DNA from: REDI01 sp038123735
GTDB lineage: Bacteria > Myxococcota_A > UBA796 > GCA-2862545
DNA length: 64,000 nt
Assembly (NCBI GenBank): GCA_038123735.1
Contig: JAYPAP010000002.1
Span: 65,402-129,401 of the forward strand
Direction of reading: 5' to 3'
The number at the start of each line of letters is the position of its first letter. The stretch's first letter is position 1. Both the position numbers and the translations under genes were made by a program. Below are positions 1-9,600 of this stretch, piece by piece. Under the pieces are notes generated by a model. It had not been told where the DNA came from, did not search any database, and saw nothing but the letters and a program-made list of their open reading frames with translations.

Positions 1-123
1 GTCGTCGATGACATGCTCTTGATCGAAGCCATCGAACCAAGAACCGGCGAACGGCACGCTCACCTCGTCCGGGGTTCCGCATCCGACCATTAAAATAACC
101 ATTACGCTTGCTACGCGAGTCAT
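1..123 (-). CDS. Lipoprotein N-terminus, cut by window edge, behind a cobalamin riboswitch
   Basis: An open frame starts with ATG at 123 (minus strand) and runs off the left edge after 41 codons. The first residues form a short hydrophobic signal peptide ending in a lipobox (LMVGC, Cys at about residue 15), so the product is probably an outer-membrane or periplasmic lipoprotein. A GGAG Shine-Dalgarno lies a few bases upstream of the ATG. The visible mature part (after GTPDEVSVPF) matches no family I recognise. The gene sits directly downstream of a cobalamin riboswitch on the same strand, so its expression is probably repressed by B12, and a role in cobalamin uptake or in a B12-independent substitute pathway is a reasonable inference. 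Too short to see in a standard ORF scan. Confidence 0.75.
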   Translation of the reverse strand, partial: MTRVASVMVILMVGCGTPDEVSVPFAGSWFDGFDQEHVIDD

Positions 124-194
124 GTGAACTCCATAAGTTACCGATGCACGGCAGAACTCATAGATCACGCAGCGCATCCCAAATCCGAGGATGA

Positions 195-365
195 TCGAAG
201 CGTCTTGAGCAGGTCTCCCGACTTAGGGCCGTTATCCCCCGCGCCTTCCCAAGCATGTGCTCAGTGGCTTCCTGCGGGGGCCTGACCCACTCACGGTGGC
301 GGTACCGTGCCGGATTCACACCGGCTTCCCTCTGGCCCCTCCCGGAGGAGGAAACCCAAGACGTG
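195..365 (-). ncRNA. Cobalamin (adenosylcobalamin/B12) riboswitch
   Basis: Read on the minus strand, this stretch carries the conserved cobalamin-riboswitch blocks in order: GGGAAGCCGGTGTGAATCC, then GGCACGGTACCGCCACCGTG, a CCCCCGC arm, GGAAGCCACTG, GGGAAGGCGCGGGG, and the closing AAGTCGGGAGACCTGC box near 205-222. The order, spacing and GAATCCGGCACGG core agree with the class known upstream of btuB, cbi/cob and metE-type genes. It lies between mdh (ends 429) and the lipoprotein start at 123, oriented towards the lipoprotein. The roughly 70 bases between aptamer and ATG should hold the expression platform. I see no clear terminator hairpin with a U-tract there, so control at translation start is more likely. 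Exact ends are approximate. Confidence 0.93.
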
Positions 366-428
366 GCATCTCTGCCGCGGGCGCCCTAACGTCGGGAGCC
401 GATGCAGCCAGCACACTCGGCGAAGTTG

Positions 429-1406
429 TCAGCCGAGCAGATCAGCCACAGCCTCGCGTTCGGCCATCAATGCGTCGATGTTTTCCTGGACTTTCGCCTT
501 GGCGAAGTCGCTGAGCTGGAGATCTTCCACCACGTGGATCTCTCCCCCTTCCACGATCACCGGGAAGCTGTACATCAATCCCTCGGGCACGCCGTACCAA
601 CCCTGGCTCGGAATCGCCATGGAGACGATCCGTCCATCGGTACCCATCCACCAATCTTGCATGTGATCGATCGCCGCCGAAGCTGCGGACGCGGCCGAAC
701 TTGCACCGCGCGCGCGAATGATCGCCTTGCCTCGCGTGGCCACCGTCTTCAAGAAGTCTCCCTGTAACCAAGACTCTTCGAATAGGTCAGCGGCGGGCTG
801 CCCACCGACTGTGGCGCGAGAAACGTCCGGATACATCGTTGGGCCGTGATTACCCCAAATGATCACATCTTGGACTTGAGCGACCGGCACCCCTTGAGCG
901 ACGGCGAGTTGGCCCATGGCCCGGTTCTGGTCGAGCCGAGTCATGGCGCTAAAGCAGGAATCTGCCAAGTCTGGAGCGTTCGCGTTCGCGATGAGCGCAT
1001 TGGTATTGCAAGGGTTTCCGACCACGACCACCCGCACATCGCGGCTGGCATTGTCATTGAGCGCCTTGCCAGTGCCGGTGAAGATCGGGCCGTTCGCCGC
1101 CACGAGGTCGGCGCGGTCCATGTCTGCCGTACGGGGACGCGAGCCGACCAAGAACACGGCGTCTGCATCTTTGAAGGCCACATTAGGGTCGGAGGTCGCA
1201 ACGATGTCGTGCACCAACGGGAAGGCGGAGTCCTGAAGCTCCATCACCACGCCGGCAAGTCGCTCCATCCCAGGAGGAATCTCAAGAAGTTGCAGAATGA
1301 TCGGCTGGTCCGGACCGAAGCAGCTTCCGCAAGCGAGCCTCCAAAGAAGGGCATATCCAATATTTCCGGCGGCACCGGTGACGGCAACACGAATGGGGGG
1401 GAGCAT
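429..1406 (-). CDS. mdh: Malate dehydrogenase (NAD-dependent)
   Basis: 325 residues, the usual length for the MDH type 2 (Thermus/cytosolic-like) family. It oxidises malate to oxaloacetate with NAD+ in the TCA cycle. Visible signatures are the Rossmann loop GAAGNIG near residues 11-17, the mobile-loop SRPR substrate/active-site motif, NPCNTN, TRLDQNRA, and the catalytic-histidine segment WGNHGPTMYPD. The start is ATG at 1406 because AGGAGG sits 5 bases upstream; a TTG one codon earlier is less likely. It is transcribed on its own, with a cobalamin riboswitch immediately downstream on the same strand. Confidence 0.95.
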   Translation of the reverse strand: MLPPIRVAVTGAAGNIGYALLWRLACGSCFGPDQPIILQLLEIPPGMERLAGVVMELQDSAFPLVHDIVATSDPNVAFKDADAVFLVGSRPRTADMDRADLVAANGPIFTGTGKALNDNASRDVRVVVVGNPCNTNALIANANAPDLADSCFSAMTRLDQNRAMGQLAVAQGVPVAQVQDVIIWGNHGPTMYPDVSRATVGGQPAADLFEESWLQGDFLKTVATRGKAIIRARGASSAASAASAAIDHMQDWWMGTDGRIVSMAIPSQGWYGVPEGLMYSFPVIVEGGEIHVVEDLQLSDFAKAKVQENIDALMAEREAVADLLG

Positions 1407-1545
1407 CAAGGCCTCCTGAGCACATGGGTGGAGCCCGCCCTAACCGAGATCTGCGGTCTGGCCATGGCTCGGAATACCAACGTCCGGTTCCGGTTTGAAA
1501 GCGGGTTCGCCTTCGGCTAGCCCCTGTCCGTCGGGAGGAAATTCC

Positions 1546-2691
1546 ATGCTGTTTACGATGTTACTCGCCCTTGTCCCCAACGCGTTCGCCGATGAGTGCG
1601 ACGCTCGCGCCCTGCAAAAAGAGGCTGTCGCCGCGGCACCCGTTAAGGCGGCACCTGCATTTGTTGCACTTGCTAACTGCGATAAGGCGAAGGCGAAAGC
1701 CGTGGCCCCCAAGGTGCTGCCCAACATGCTGTCCGGATCTGAGGGCAACCAAGCATCGGTCTCGGCCATTGAGGTTGGTGCAAATGCCGACCTGCGAACC
1801 TGGCTGAACGGGCTCGAGCCCGACCAGCGGAGTCGCACCGTCGCTTTTCTCGGTGAAAAATGCGGCGAAAATGAGTCGATTCAAGGGTTCTTCGAGGAGT
1901 CCGCCCAAGAGATGGGAACGGCTTTCTGGACGGAGCGTTGGCACCGCGGCTTGGCCGAGTGCCGAGCTGAGGGGATCCAAAAGCTGCTCTCCGACGCCCT
2001 GAACGACCCCGAACTCTCGAAGGATCGAACCCGACTCTTCAATGTCCTCGAGGTCTATGCGCGCAACCTCCGCGGAAATGCAGTACCCACCCTGGTAAAC
2101 CTGGCGTCGAAGACGACGGACCCAGAGGAGCTGACCTATCTCGTGAACGCCTTCGCGGACACGACTGGAATCGGATCCGAGGCTGGGGTGGATGCTGCCG
2201 TCGCGTCGGAGGTGATCAAATCCATCACGGCGCTTGGCCCCATGCTTCCTCCACAAGCCGTCGAACAAGCCCGGATCACCTTACGCGCCCTCGACGATGA
2301 GCAAGCCTCCGCCAGCATGGCAAAATATCGTTGGAAAGACCGTCTTCAGGATGGTCAGTATCGATATGCCGTCGCCATCACCGAGATCGCTACCTGCAAG
2401 AATCAGAAGACGAAGGCGGCACTTCATACCGCAAAATTCACCGAGCCAGGTGACCAATGGCCCGACCAACTGCAGCCGCTCCTCCAAGAGAAACTCACCT
2501 ACGACTGGATGCTTCAGACCGCGGAGGCTTGCAAAGGGGAGGCGGAGTTCATCGTCGCCATGCCCCCAGAGCCGCTCGAGAGCGAAGAGGCCCAGGAGCA
2601 ATGGCTTGCTGAGCAGATCAGCGCGTTTCAGGACAAGGCCGAGACGTGGGACAAGGCCAAGTCCTACAAACAAGAGGCCTTCGGACTGTAG
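1546..2691 (+). CDS. Secreted alpha-helical protein of unknown function
   Basis: 381 residues. The ATG at 1546 is preferred over an in-frame start 51 bases upstream because GGGAGG precedes it and because translation then begins with a clean signal peptide (MLFTMLLALVPNAFA, cleavage before DECDA). The mature protein is rich in Ala, Glu and Leu and appears to be a series of helical pairs, which suggests a HEAT/ARM-like solenoid, although I could not define a strict repeat. Several spread-out cysteines could form disulphides in the periplasm. The gene is divergent from mdh and lies upstream of comF. No enzyme motif is visible and function is unknown. Confidence 0.75.
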   Translation: MLFTMLLALVPNAFADECDARALQKEAVAAAPVKAAPAFVALANCDKAKAKAVAPKVLPNMLSGSEGNQASVSAIEVGANADLRTWLNGLEPDQRSRTVAFLGEKCGENESIQGFFEESAQEMGTAFWTERWHRGLAECRAEGIQKLLSDALNDPELSKDRTRLFNVLEVYARNLRGNAVPTLVNLASKTTDPEELTYLVNAFADTTGIGSEAGVDAAVASEVIKSITALGPMLPPQAVEQARITLRALDDEQASASMAKYRWKDRLQDGQYRYAVAITEIATCKNQKTKAALHTAKFTEPGDQWPDQLQPLLQEKLTYDWMLQTAEACKGEAEFIVAMPPEPLESEEAQEQWLAEQISAFQDKAETWDKAKSYKQEAFGL

Positions 2692-2740
2692 GTTTACCCT
2701 GGGTTTGAGACCCTAGTTCTCCTTCCTTTACCGGTCGCCG

Positions 2741-2775
2741 ACAAGCGCCTACTCCATCCGCGGAGGGGCGCTTGT
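2741..2775 (+). promoter_or_regulatory. Hairpin enclosing the comF ribosome binding site and start codon
   Basis: A perfect 9-bp inverted repeat, ACAAGCGCC (2741-2749) and GGCGCTTGT (2767-2775), encloses an 18-base loop. The loop contains GGAGG (2762-2766) and the right arm covers the TTG start codon of the ComF-like gene (2772-2774). Pairing in mRNA would hide the start codon. It could instead be a leftover terminator of the upstream gene, but the following T-tract is short (TTTGAT). Confidence 0.5.
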
Positions 2776-3380
2776 TTGATATTCGATGTGAGGGGTGTGG
2801 GACGTTCGGGTCGCTGCTCTGCACTCCGTGCAGCCAGCAGCACTTTTATCCAGTGGATGCGCCCAAGGGCATTTACCGAGCGTTCACCACCGGCACATAT
2901 GACTCTCCACTCGGGCGGGCACTGGCAGTCGCAAAGCACCGACCCAGCCGTCCGTTATCGCTACGGATCGCCAGGGCCTTCGGAACCGCTGCCCTCCATG
3001 ATGCGGTCATTCTCTCCCTGGTCGCCACTGCGACACAGGTGACATGGATTCCGTCTACCCGGTCGCGTCTGGTTCGCCGTGGCTTCAGCCTTCCGGCCAT
3101 GTTGGCTGCCGGCGTCGCCCGGCCGTGGGGCCTGCCCGCAACCCGCATCCTCTCCATGCGTGCCGGCGCCCCACAATCCAGTTTAGACAAACATTCTCGC
3201 TGGAAAAGCGCGAAGGAACGGATTCATCTCACCTCCGGAAACCATGCCGGAACCGTCATTTTAGTTGATGACGTGGTCACAACCGGAGCGAGCGCTGAGG
3301 TGGCAGCTGATGAGCTGTCGAAAGCTGGATTTTCTCGAGTGGTATTGCTGACCTGTGCTGTAGCGAAGGCTCCCCAATGA
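2772..3380 (+). CDS. ComF family phosphoribosyltransferase-like protein
   Basis: 202 residues, near the family norm of 190-240. The N-terminus has the zinc-ribbon-like cysteine pairs (CEGCG ... CTPC, residues about 6-20) and the C-terminus has the PRPP-binding loop VILVDDVVTTGASA (about 162-175), the two hallmarks of ComF/GntX/AmfC proteins. In naturally competent bacteria ComF works in cytoplasmic steps of DNA uptake; in others its exact role is unsettled. The start is TTG at 2772, with GGAGG 5 bases upstream and the N-terminal cysteine motif beginning right after it. The start codon lies in a hairpin. No other competence gene is nearby. Confidence 0.85.
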   Translation: MFDIRCEGCGTFGSLLCTPCSQQHFYPVDAPKGIYRAFTTGTYDSPLGRALAVAKHRPSRPLSLRIARAFGTAALHDAVILSLVATATQVTWIPSTRSRLVRRGFSLPAMLAAGVARPWGLPATRILSMRAGAPQSSLDKHSRWKSAKERIHLTSGNHAGTVILVDDVVTTGASAEVAADELSKAGFSRVVLLTCAVAKAPQ

Positions 3381-3508
3381 ATCCCGGGGAACTTTCGTGA
3401 CATCGCGAGACGAACAAATGTGCGGACCGCGCGTACTCCTATCTGTAGGGCCGGCACGCCCATTGCAACTCTTCCCAATGAACCACCAAGCACCTCACAG
3501 GAGGCAAC

Positions 3509-3700
3509 ATGTCACAACCCACCGTCCAAACCACCATCGGCCAATTGATTGAAGCGCTCTTCGAGGAGTACACCCTCGCATATGGCGACCGTGACCTCGC
3601 TGCAGTCGCCGTGGCCGCTACCGTCAACGACATGTTGATCAATGAAGCATCCGGAAACCGTGGTTCTCCCATGCCTTTAGAGGGCGAAAGGGCCGCCTGA
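3509..3700 (+). CDS. Small conserved-looking protein of unknown function
   Basis: 63 residues, ATG preceded by CAGGAGG at good spacing. The central part (about residues 8-48) is a predicted pair of amphipathic helices (IGQLIEALFEEYTLAYGD...AAVAVAATVNDML) and the tail is disordered. There is no signal peptide or membrane segment, so it is probably cytoplasmic. It stands alone between comF and an unknown membrane protein and is followed by a likely terminator hairpin. The strong Shine-Dalgarno and helical pattern support it as real; function unknown. Confidence 0.7.
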   Translation: MSQPTVQTTIGQLIEALFEEYTLAYGDRDLAAVAVAATVNDMLINEASGNRGSPMPLEGERAA

Positions 3701-3702
3701 CC

Positions 3703-3741
3703 AGCCGGGGCGTCGCGTACCCTACGCGGCGCTCCCGGGCT
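3703..3741 (+). terminator. Imperfect GC-rich hairpin after the 63-residue gene
   Basis: The arms AGCCGGGGCGTCGCGT and ACGCGGCGCTCCCGGGCT can form a long stem with two small irregularities and a 5-base loop. It begins 2 bases after the stop codon and is followed a few bases later by a T-rich stretch (TTTCTTTC). Position and structure fit a Rho-independent-like terminator, although the U-tract is not immediate. Confidence 0.5.
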
Positions 3742-3834
3742 CAAGAGGGTTTCTTTCGTCAGACGTCCTGAAATCCGCTATACTGGACTCCCTCCCTCTC
3801 GATCTCCCGCCCCTCCCTCACCTGCCGAGCCCCC

Positions 3835-5331
3835 ATGGCCCTGCCCATCTCGTCTTCGAAACCTGCCCCGGATATCGCGGTAAGCGGCTGGGGAGCGATC
3901 ACCGTGCGCGTCGCCTGGACGTTGGCCGCCCTCCGTGTCCGGATCCGACCCGAAGTACTGCAGGACACACGGGAACATGTCATTCTATGCTTACCCCCCA
4001 GTACTTCGCTTACTCGTGCCGAAGACCTCGCCACGAAATTTACGATCGAACTCATGGCCAGGGCGCAGCGGCGCCAGATCTCCAATCACTGGACAGCGGA
4101 CTACACCATGCCCCTGTCGCATCGATGGCGGCGTGCCCTCGACGAAGGACTGCGCCCCCTGGCCCAAGCGGTCCTTCGCCACCACTATAATTACGGTCGA
4201 CCCTTGGATATGCTTACCAGTAAGCTAGAGGTTGACCGGATCACGCTCGAACAGGTCCGGGGCGGCATTCGGGAGTCCGTTCGCCGCGTCGCCCTTGAAG
4301 ACGGTTTACCGCTCGACACCTGGGCCCCTGACCGCCTCGACAAGTTGATTGCACGCATCGCCGCGCACTCTATCCACCGGTGCCCCCCACTTCACGAGGT
4401 CGCCGAGGGATGTCATGCCGAGCTGGCAGCCAGGTGCCCTCGCCTGGATCGCACCCAGCGCCTCGTGCGCTCAGGGGTCCTCACCTCCGATGACTTGGTA
4501 GCCCCGTCCTGGGGCGCCCGCCCGAGGCATGTCCAGCGCATTGTCGGGGTCCAGCTCCACCCCGATGCGCGCCAACACCTCAAGGCGCTTACAAGTGAAA
4601 TGCCGCTATCAAAGCACTGTGTGGATGGCGACTTGCTGGTGCTGGACGGAGAGGACCTGGAGGAAGCGGGTCAGGCCCTCGCGGTCGCCGCAGAGGTTGG
4701 CCGACCCGAGGCCAAGAGCATGCGCGGCGTCGTCATCGAGGGACCGGGCCGGTGGTCCAAGTTGGGCTTACTCGGTCCCCTTGTCGAGCAAGTCTCCGAG
4801 GAGGTTGGGCGAACACCATGGGGTGCCGTCCAGGGACTCGGTGAGCTGCCGAAGGTACTTCCACCGCCGCCGAGCGCACTGCCGGTCTGGATCGCGTCCA
4901 TCGGACTCAGCGCGGTCGCACTTCTCGCGGGCCTCGCTGTCATGCAGCCCGCTCCCGCCCCCACCGAGTCGGAATTCGAGGTGGAGTTTACGCCCGGCCG
5001 CGGCGGTGTCTGGGCCGCGTTTGATGCTGCCGAAGAGGCCTACGTGTTCGCCATCCGCAGCCACGGCGATGAGCTTCAGATCATCCTTTCGGGGCAAGAG
5101 CTTTCCGAAAAAGCCAACTTTGCGGTGGGTGATGGCGGTTATCGCTTGCACGCCGTCGGCGAGAGCCTCCTCATCGGAGCTGCCGCCACCCCACTGGATG
5201 ATCTCGGCCCACTGATCCACGCCGCCAAGCAAAGCGAAGCCCCCCTGGAGCACCTGGAGCGCCAGCTCCTCGCCCAGGTCTCCCGGGACAGCATGTCCGT
5301 CGGCCGCCGCAATGATGGCTCGAATCCTTGA
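3835..5331 (+). CDS. Unknown protein with a single membrane segment in the C-terminal third
   Basis: 498 residues. Residues 1 to about 340 look cytoplasmic, mostly helical and arginine-rich. One stretch (about 120-210, with LDMLTSKLEVDRITLEQVRGG and nearby) vaguely resembles the helical layout of a sigma-factor-like or DNA-binding region, but I cannot assign a family. A single hydrophobic segment at about 347-370 (ALPVWIASIGLSAVALLAGL) is followed by a proline-rich linker and a roughly 120-residue beta-rich domain that would lie outside the cytoplasm. That layout suits a signal-transducing membrane protein. No Shine-Dalgarno stands out before ATG 3835, so the start is uncertain. A PHP-domain gene follows 48 bases downstream on the same strand. 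Confidence 0.7.
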   Translation: MALPISSSKPAPDIAVSGWGAITVRVAWTLAALRVRIRPEVLQDTREHVILCLPPSTSLTRAEDLATKFTIELMARAQRRQISNHWTADYTMPLSHRWRRALDEGLRPLAQAVLRHHYNYGRPLDMLTSKLEVDRITLEQVRGGIRESVRRVALEDGLPLDTWAPDRLDKLIARIAAHSIHRCPPLHEVAEGCHAELAARCPRLDRTQRLVRSGVLTSDDLVAPSWGARPRHVQRIVGVQLHPDARQHLKALTSEMPLSKHCVDGDLLVLDGEDLEEAGQALAVAAEVGRPEAKSMRGVVIEGPGRWSKLGLLGPLVEQVSEEVGRTPWGAVQGLGELPKVLPPPPSALPVWIASIGLSAVALLAGLAVMQPAPAPTESEFEVEFTPGRGGVWAAFDAAEEAYVFAIRSHGDELQIILSGQELSEKANFAVGDGGYRLHAVGESLLIGAAATPLDDLGPLIHAAKQSEAPLEHLERQLLAQVSRDSMSVGRRNDGSNP

Positions 5332-5379
5332 CAGTCCCAGTACCTGTCCATTAACTGGCATCCCCGCCGGAGTACGCTG

Positions 5380-6207
5380 ATGAACCTCGAACACGAATCC
5401 CATCGATTCTTCGACTTGCATCTGCATTCCAACCGCTCAGATGGCGTCCATTCCCCACGCGACGTGCTGCAGCATGCGATTCGTGGCGGGCTCGACGTGA
5501 TCGCATTGACTGATCACGACCTCACCTTGCCCTTTAACCATGGAACACACGTCGTTGACGGCCAATCCATCTACGTGATCGCCGCAGCGGAGATGAGTGG
5601 GACCCATCACGGCCGCGAGTTTCACCTGCTCGTCTACTTTCCCGGCGAGGTTCCAGCCGGGTTCGCACGCTTCTGCTCCGACCAAGTGAAGATGAGGGCG
5701 AACCGCTACAACGAGGCTGTGAACCGACTCGATCTCCCCGGACTTGAGCCTGCTCCAGCTGCCGCTGTAGAAGGTCGACTCTCCCTCACGCGCCTCCACC
5801 TCGCGCAAGCGATCGTGGCCTCGGGACACGCGACCAGCATCGACGAGGCCTTCGCTAAGTACGCCCGATACCCCAACGTTCCCAACTTTGACCTCCCATT
5901 CACCCAGTGCATCGAAGTCGCCCGAGAGTATGGCGGCCTGACCAGCTGGGCGCATCCTCCTCGCCAGGCGGTCATTGAGTTCCTCCCTGCATTTGTCGCA
6001 GCTGGACTGCAAGGTCTAGAGGGTATCCGACCCGGCCTCCAACGAACCGACCGCACCTTCTATAAGAAACAAGCTCGGAAATATGGTCTCTATTTGACCG
6101 GCGGCTCTGATTGGCACGGATGGCATCAGAGTGCCCCCGTGGGCCTATTCCGGCTCACACGCTCCGATCTGTCGGATTTTCTGGCCGCACTGAACACCGC
6201 TGCTTGA
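5380..6207 (+). CDS. PHP domain phosphoesterase-like protein
   Basis: 275 residues, typical of the TrpH/YciV (RNase AM-like) branch of PHP metal-dependent phosphoesterases. Metal-binding motifs are visible: DLHLHSNRSDG near residue 12, LTDHD near 44-48, the AAEMSG motif near 69, WAHPPR near 192, and GGSDWHG near 247-253. Together these form the usual trinuclear His/Asp metal site. Family members hydrolyse nucleotides or short RNAs, but the substrate here is unknown. GGAG sits 7 bases before the ATG. It probably forms an operon with the upstream membrane protein and the downstream SCP2 gene. Confidence 0.87.
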   Translation: MNLEHESHRFFDLHLHSNRSDGVHSPRDVLQHAIRGGLDVIALTDHDLTLPFNHGTHVVDGQSIYVIAAAEMSGTHHGREFHLLVYFPGEVPAGFARFCSDQVKMRANRYNEAVNRLDLPGLEPAPAAAVEGRLSLTRLHLAQAIVASGHATSIDEAFAKYARYPNVPNFDLPFTQCIEVAREYGGLTSWAHPPRQAVIEFLPAFVAAGLQGLEGIRPGLQRTDRTFYKKQARKYGLYLTGGSDWHGWHQSAPVGLFRLTRSDLSDFLAALNTAA

Positions 6208-6273
6208 CCGAGGGCCACCTGGCAACTAAACCGGCTCCCTGGCTCTTTCGCCACATCCAAGGGAGGTCTCCTC

Positions 6274-6591
6274 ATGTCTAACGTCGCTAGCTTCTTCAAC
6301 GACTCGCTTCCAGCCAAGCTCACCGAGCACCCCGACCTGGCAGACGAGATCAATGCGATCTATCAATTCGACATCGAAGGCGCTGGCACCTGGACTGTGG
6401 ACCTCACCGCGGCGCCCGGTAGCGTCTCCGAGGGCGCGCATGATGACCCTGGTTGCGTCGTTACCTGTGCCGATGAAGACTTTTCGTCCCTGCTGGAAAA
6501 CCCAGCCACCGGCATGATGCTGTTCACCATGGGCAAGCTCAAGGTGAGCAACGTCGGTCTGGCGCTGTCCCTGCAGAAGATCCTCGGCTGA
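6274..6591 (+). CDS. SCP2 sterol-transfer domain protein
   Basis: 105 residues, a complete stand-alone SCP2 domain. The pattern of a helical start, INAIYQFDIEGAGTWTVDL, then CVVTCADEDFSSLL and the C-terminal MLFTMGKLKVSNVGLALSLQKIL is characteristic of the fold, which binds a lipid or acyl ligand in a hydrophobic tunnel. It is cytoplasmic, with no signal peptide. GGGAGG lies just before the ATG. In bacteria such proteins are found near lipid metabolism genes, but the true ligand is unknown. It ends 10 bases before the convergent stop of the large PHP lipoprotein. Confidence 0.88.
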   Translation: MSNVASFFNDSLPAKLTEHPDLADEINAIYQFDIEGAGTWTVDLTAAPGSVSEGAHDDPGCVVTCADEDFSSLLENPATGMMLFTMGKLKVSNVGLALSLQKILG

Positions 6592-6600
6592 TTTCCTCGA

Positions 6601-9600
6601 TCAGCCTTCCTCGGGCTCCTCGGGTTCAACCATCCACTCGGGGACCCCGGGGGCATCGAAACCATCTCCATTCCGGTCCAGCCAGATCGGGTTGGTCACT
6701 GCATACGGCGTGACGTCAAACGTCTCTGGCAATGGCACTGCTGGGTCGAGGAATGATCCCACGGCCGGCACCCCCGCCAATGCTGACGTCACCACGACCT
6801 GAAGGTCGATGATCGGCCGCTCAACGGGTGTGAACACGGGCTCAAGCGATTCATTCCCCACGGCGATCGCCACATACCACGCATCGGCGGATGGCGTAAT
6901 GTCGTGCGTACCCGTGAAGCGGTCTGGCGCGTCCCCATCCACGAGCCATGAATGGATGAGGGTGCCATTCTCGTAGAGCTCCACCCGATCCACATCCATC
7001 CAGGATGGGGCTTGGACGGAGACTTCCACCGGCAAAACCGCATCCGATGAGACCAGCTCATCGCCGATGGTCGCCCCGCCGACCGAGAGCTGCACAAATG
7101 GGCCATAGCTCGCGACTACCCTATGCTTCTTTACGGCATCCGCGACTTCCTGGTCGTCCAAAAACTGCGGGTCATCGGCCCCGACCATCACGTAGTTTCG
7201 CGGACATCCCGCCTCTGTGGTGGTCATGCTGTGCGTATCGGAGTTCGCCAGCGCCGTGAACCGATATCCTAGGTTTAACATTGTAAACCAATCATCTACC
7301 TGGCCTTCATGGCCCCAACCGAGCGTGTAGGTTCCGTCGGTAAGCGCCTGCTGTTCCTCGGGGGTGCGCTCCAGAATATCGGCAAACGTGACCTCTTTCG
7401 ACGGATCACCCGTGGCCAAAAACTCAGCGTGCTTCTCTATCTCCGGAGCCGTTGGCGTACGGATCCGCATCAGCACCTTCTCGGACATGATCTCCATCGC
7501 ATCGAAATCGAAGTCCATATTTTCGGTACGAAGCAAGGAGTTCGTGAACGCGAGTGTAGGGGTGCGAACCGAAGGCTCTCCCACGGCGCCACCAAACCCA
7601 GGCTGGCCCTTATAGGGATTCATCCCATATTGGTCAAAGTACCCCTGTAGTCCTGACCGGGGATGCGCCACAAATACCAACGGGTCGTAGCCCCCCGCAG
7701 CCCCCTGGGAGCGCAGGCTCGAGACAATCTCGATCGGCGTGAGCCCCGTCCAGTCCATGGCCCCGCCGCTCTCCTCCAAAAAGTCGCCTTGCAGGGGAAA
7801 TCCGAGGAAGTGTCCGATCTCAACGGTGGTCGTCTCAACCCCCACGGCTGTCTGCACAAAGCGCTGCATCCCAAGCGCCTCAACTGTGGGTGCAAAGTCG
7901 GTAATCACGTCGTGGTCGGTGCTGCTGAAGAACTCGACGCCCTCGCAGACCATCGATCTCACGCGATCGACCAAGACGACACCGACATCATGACTGGGAT
8001 CTGCGTGCACATGAAAGTCCGCCGAAATCCACCCTTCGGTGTCGATACTCCTCTCGAGAACGAAGTCGAAGTGGTGCGAGCGGCCGCGGTCGATGAGGAA
8101 TGGTCCTGCAGTGTCCAGCTCGTACTCCAACCCCCGACTCGCAACGGCGGTGTACTCCCCATCGGGCAACTGGACCTCTCCCTCGCCATACATGGGAAAT
8201 ACGACGGACTCCGGGGAACCGGCAATGAAGCCATCACCGAGCTCCGGGCGACGACCAGATGTCCCATCCTCACGGTAAAACGTGACTTTACCAGGCATAG
8301 GTTCCCCGGTTTCATCCACGATAGTGAAGGTGAACAGGCCACCTCGCTCGGCGGTCAACACCACCGACTGCTCCGAATCCGCCTCGACCGTCACGGTGAC
8401 GCGCTCCGTCGGCGGCCTCCCTTCCTGATGCACCAACAATTCCCACGTGCCAACAGGCAAGCGGCCGGCGAAGCTGCCATCATCGACATCATCCTCAAGC
8501 CGAACATCAGTTTCCCACTGATTAAATGGGTACTCCGCCCCGGGCTCAAAGGCAAAGACATGCGCCCCGGAAACGGGGATCCCAGTCGACTCCTCGACGA
8601 CTTGCCCCGTGAGTTGGCCTGACTCCAGTCCACGCGCCTGAATCACCTGGTCGAAGATGCTCCCCGCATCGCCATGACCAACAAAAAAGTACCGTTCATA
8701 CTCAAATACTGCGCCATCGCGAAAGCGATCATCCGCCTCCGCATCGCCTTGCGCACTGCCACCGACCAGCGTGGTTTGAGAACTCGTGAACAACGGAACG
8801 AATAGGTCACCGTCCGCTGCCATCATTCCGTAGCTTACTCCTTCACCATTTCCCGCCACCCATGGAAACTGAAAGGGACTGGTGAAGGTATTCAGCCCGG
8901 CCTCGTTGGCCCGAAACACCAAGCCATCCTCGTCGAAGCCCATACCCGGCGCAAATACCGAAACACTGCCTCCGACCAAGAAAAAGTCACCCATGATCAG
9001 CCCATCTTCGACCGCGCGTTCAATGAGTGGGAAGCTCTCCGTATGCGGCTGCACCGGATCTCCGGTTGGGAATTGGCCTCCAAAGTCAGAAGCGTTCGTC
9101 GTTGGGCCCACTCGAACTGCCGTACGCATGGTGATCCACGGTACGCCCGGCTCCACAATGTAGTCGGTGACCATCCGCATGTCCGGAACATCCGTGAGAG
9201 CCCAAAGTGCAGAAAGCAGGCTCAGAAATGGTTCTCCCTTGCCTTCGACTCGTACGACAGCCGGTCCACCATCGGAGCCATCCGAGACGATGCGGACATC
9301 ATTCTCCGTAGTCGGCGCGGGGACATTGAGGCTCGTGGTTGCGAAGAGCTCGGCGAATTGGTCACGCCCCCGCCCCTGCCCAAACCGTGGATCAGACCTC
9401 TGAAGGTCTGCATCCGCGAGGGTACCGCCAAACAACGCAGGTCCAAAGCTCGTCCTCGTGGTCCCATCAGCCCGAGTGCTCGCGAGGATAGCAACCCGTA
9501 AATGCTGATTTTCCAGGATGATATCGCCTGGCCGGGCCATGGCTTTGGGGCCACCGACACCCTCATCGAGCCGCTCCATTCGCTTGGCGCGCGCAAACCC

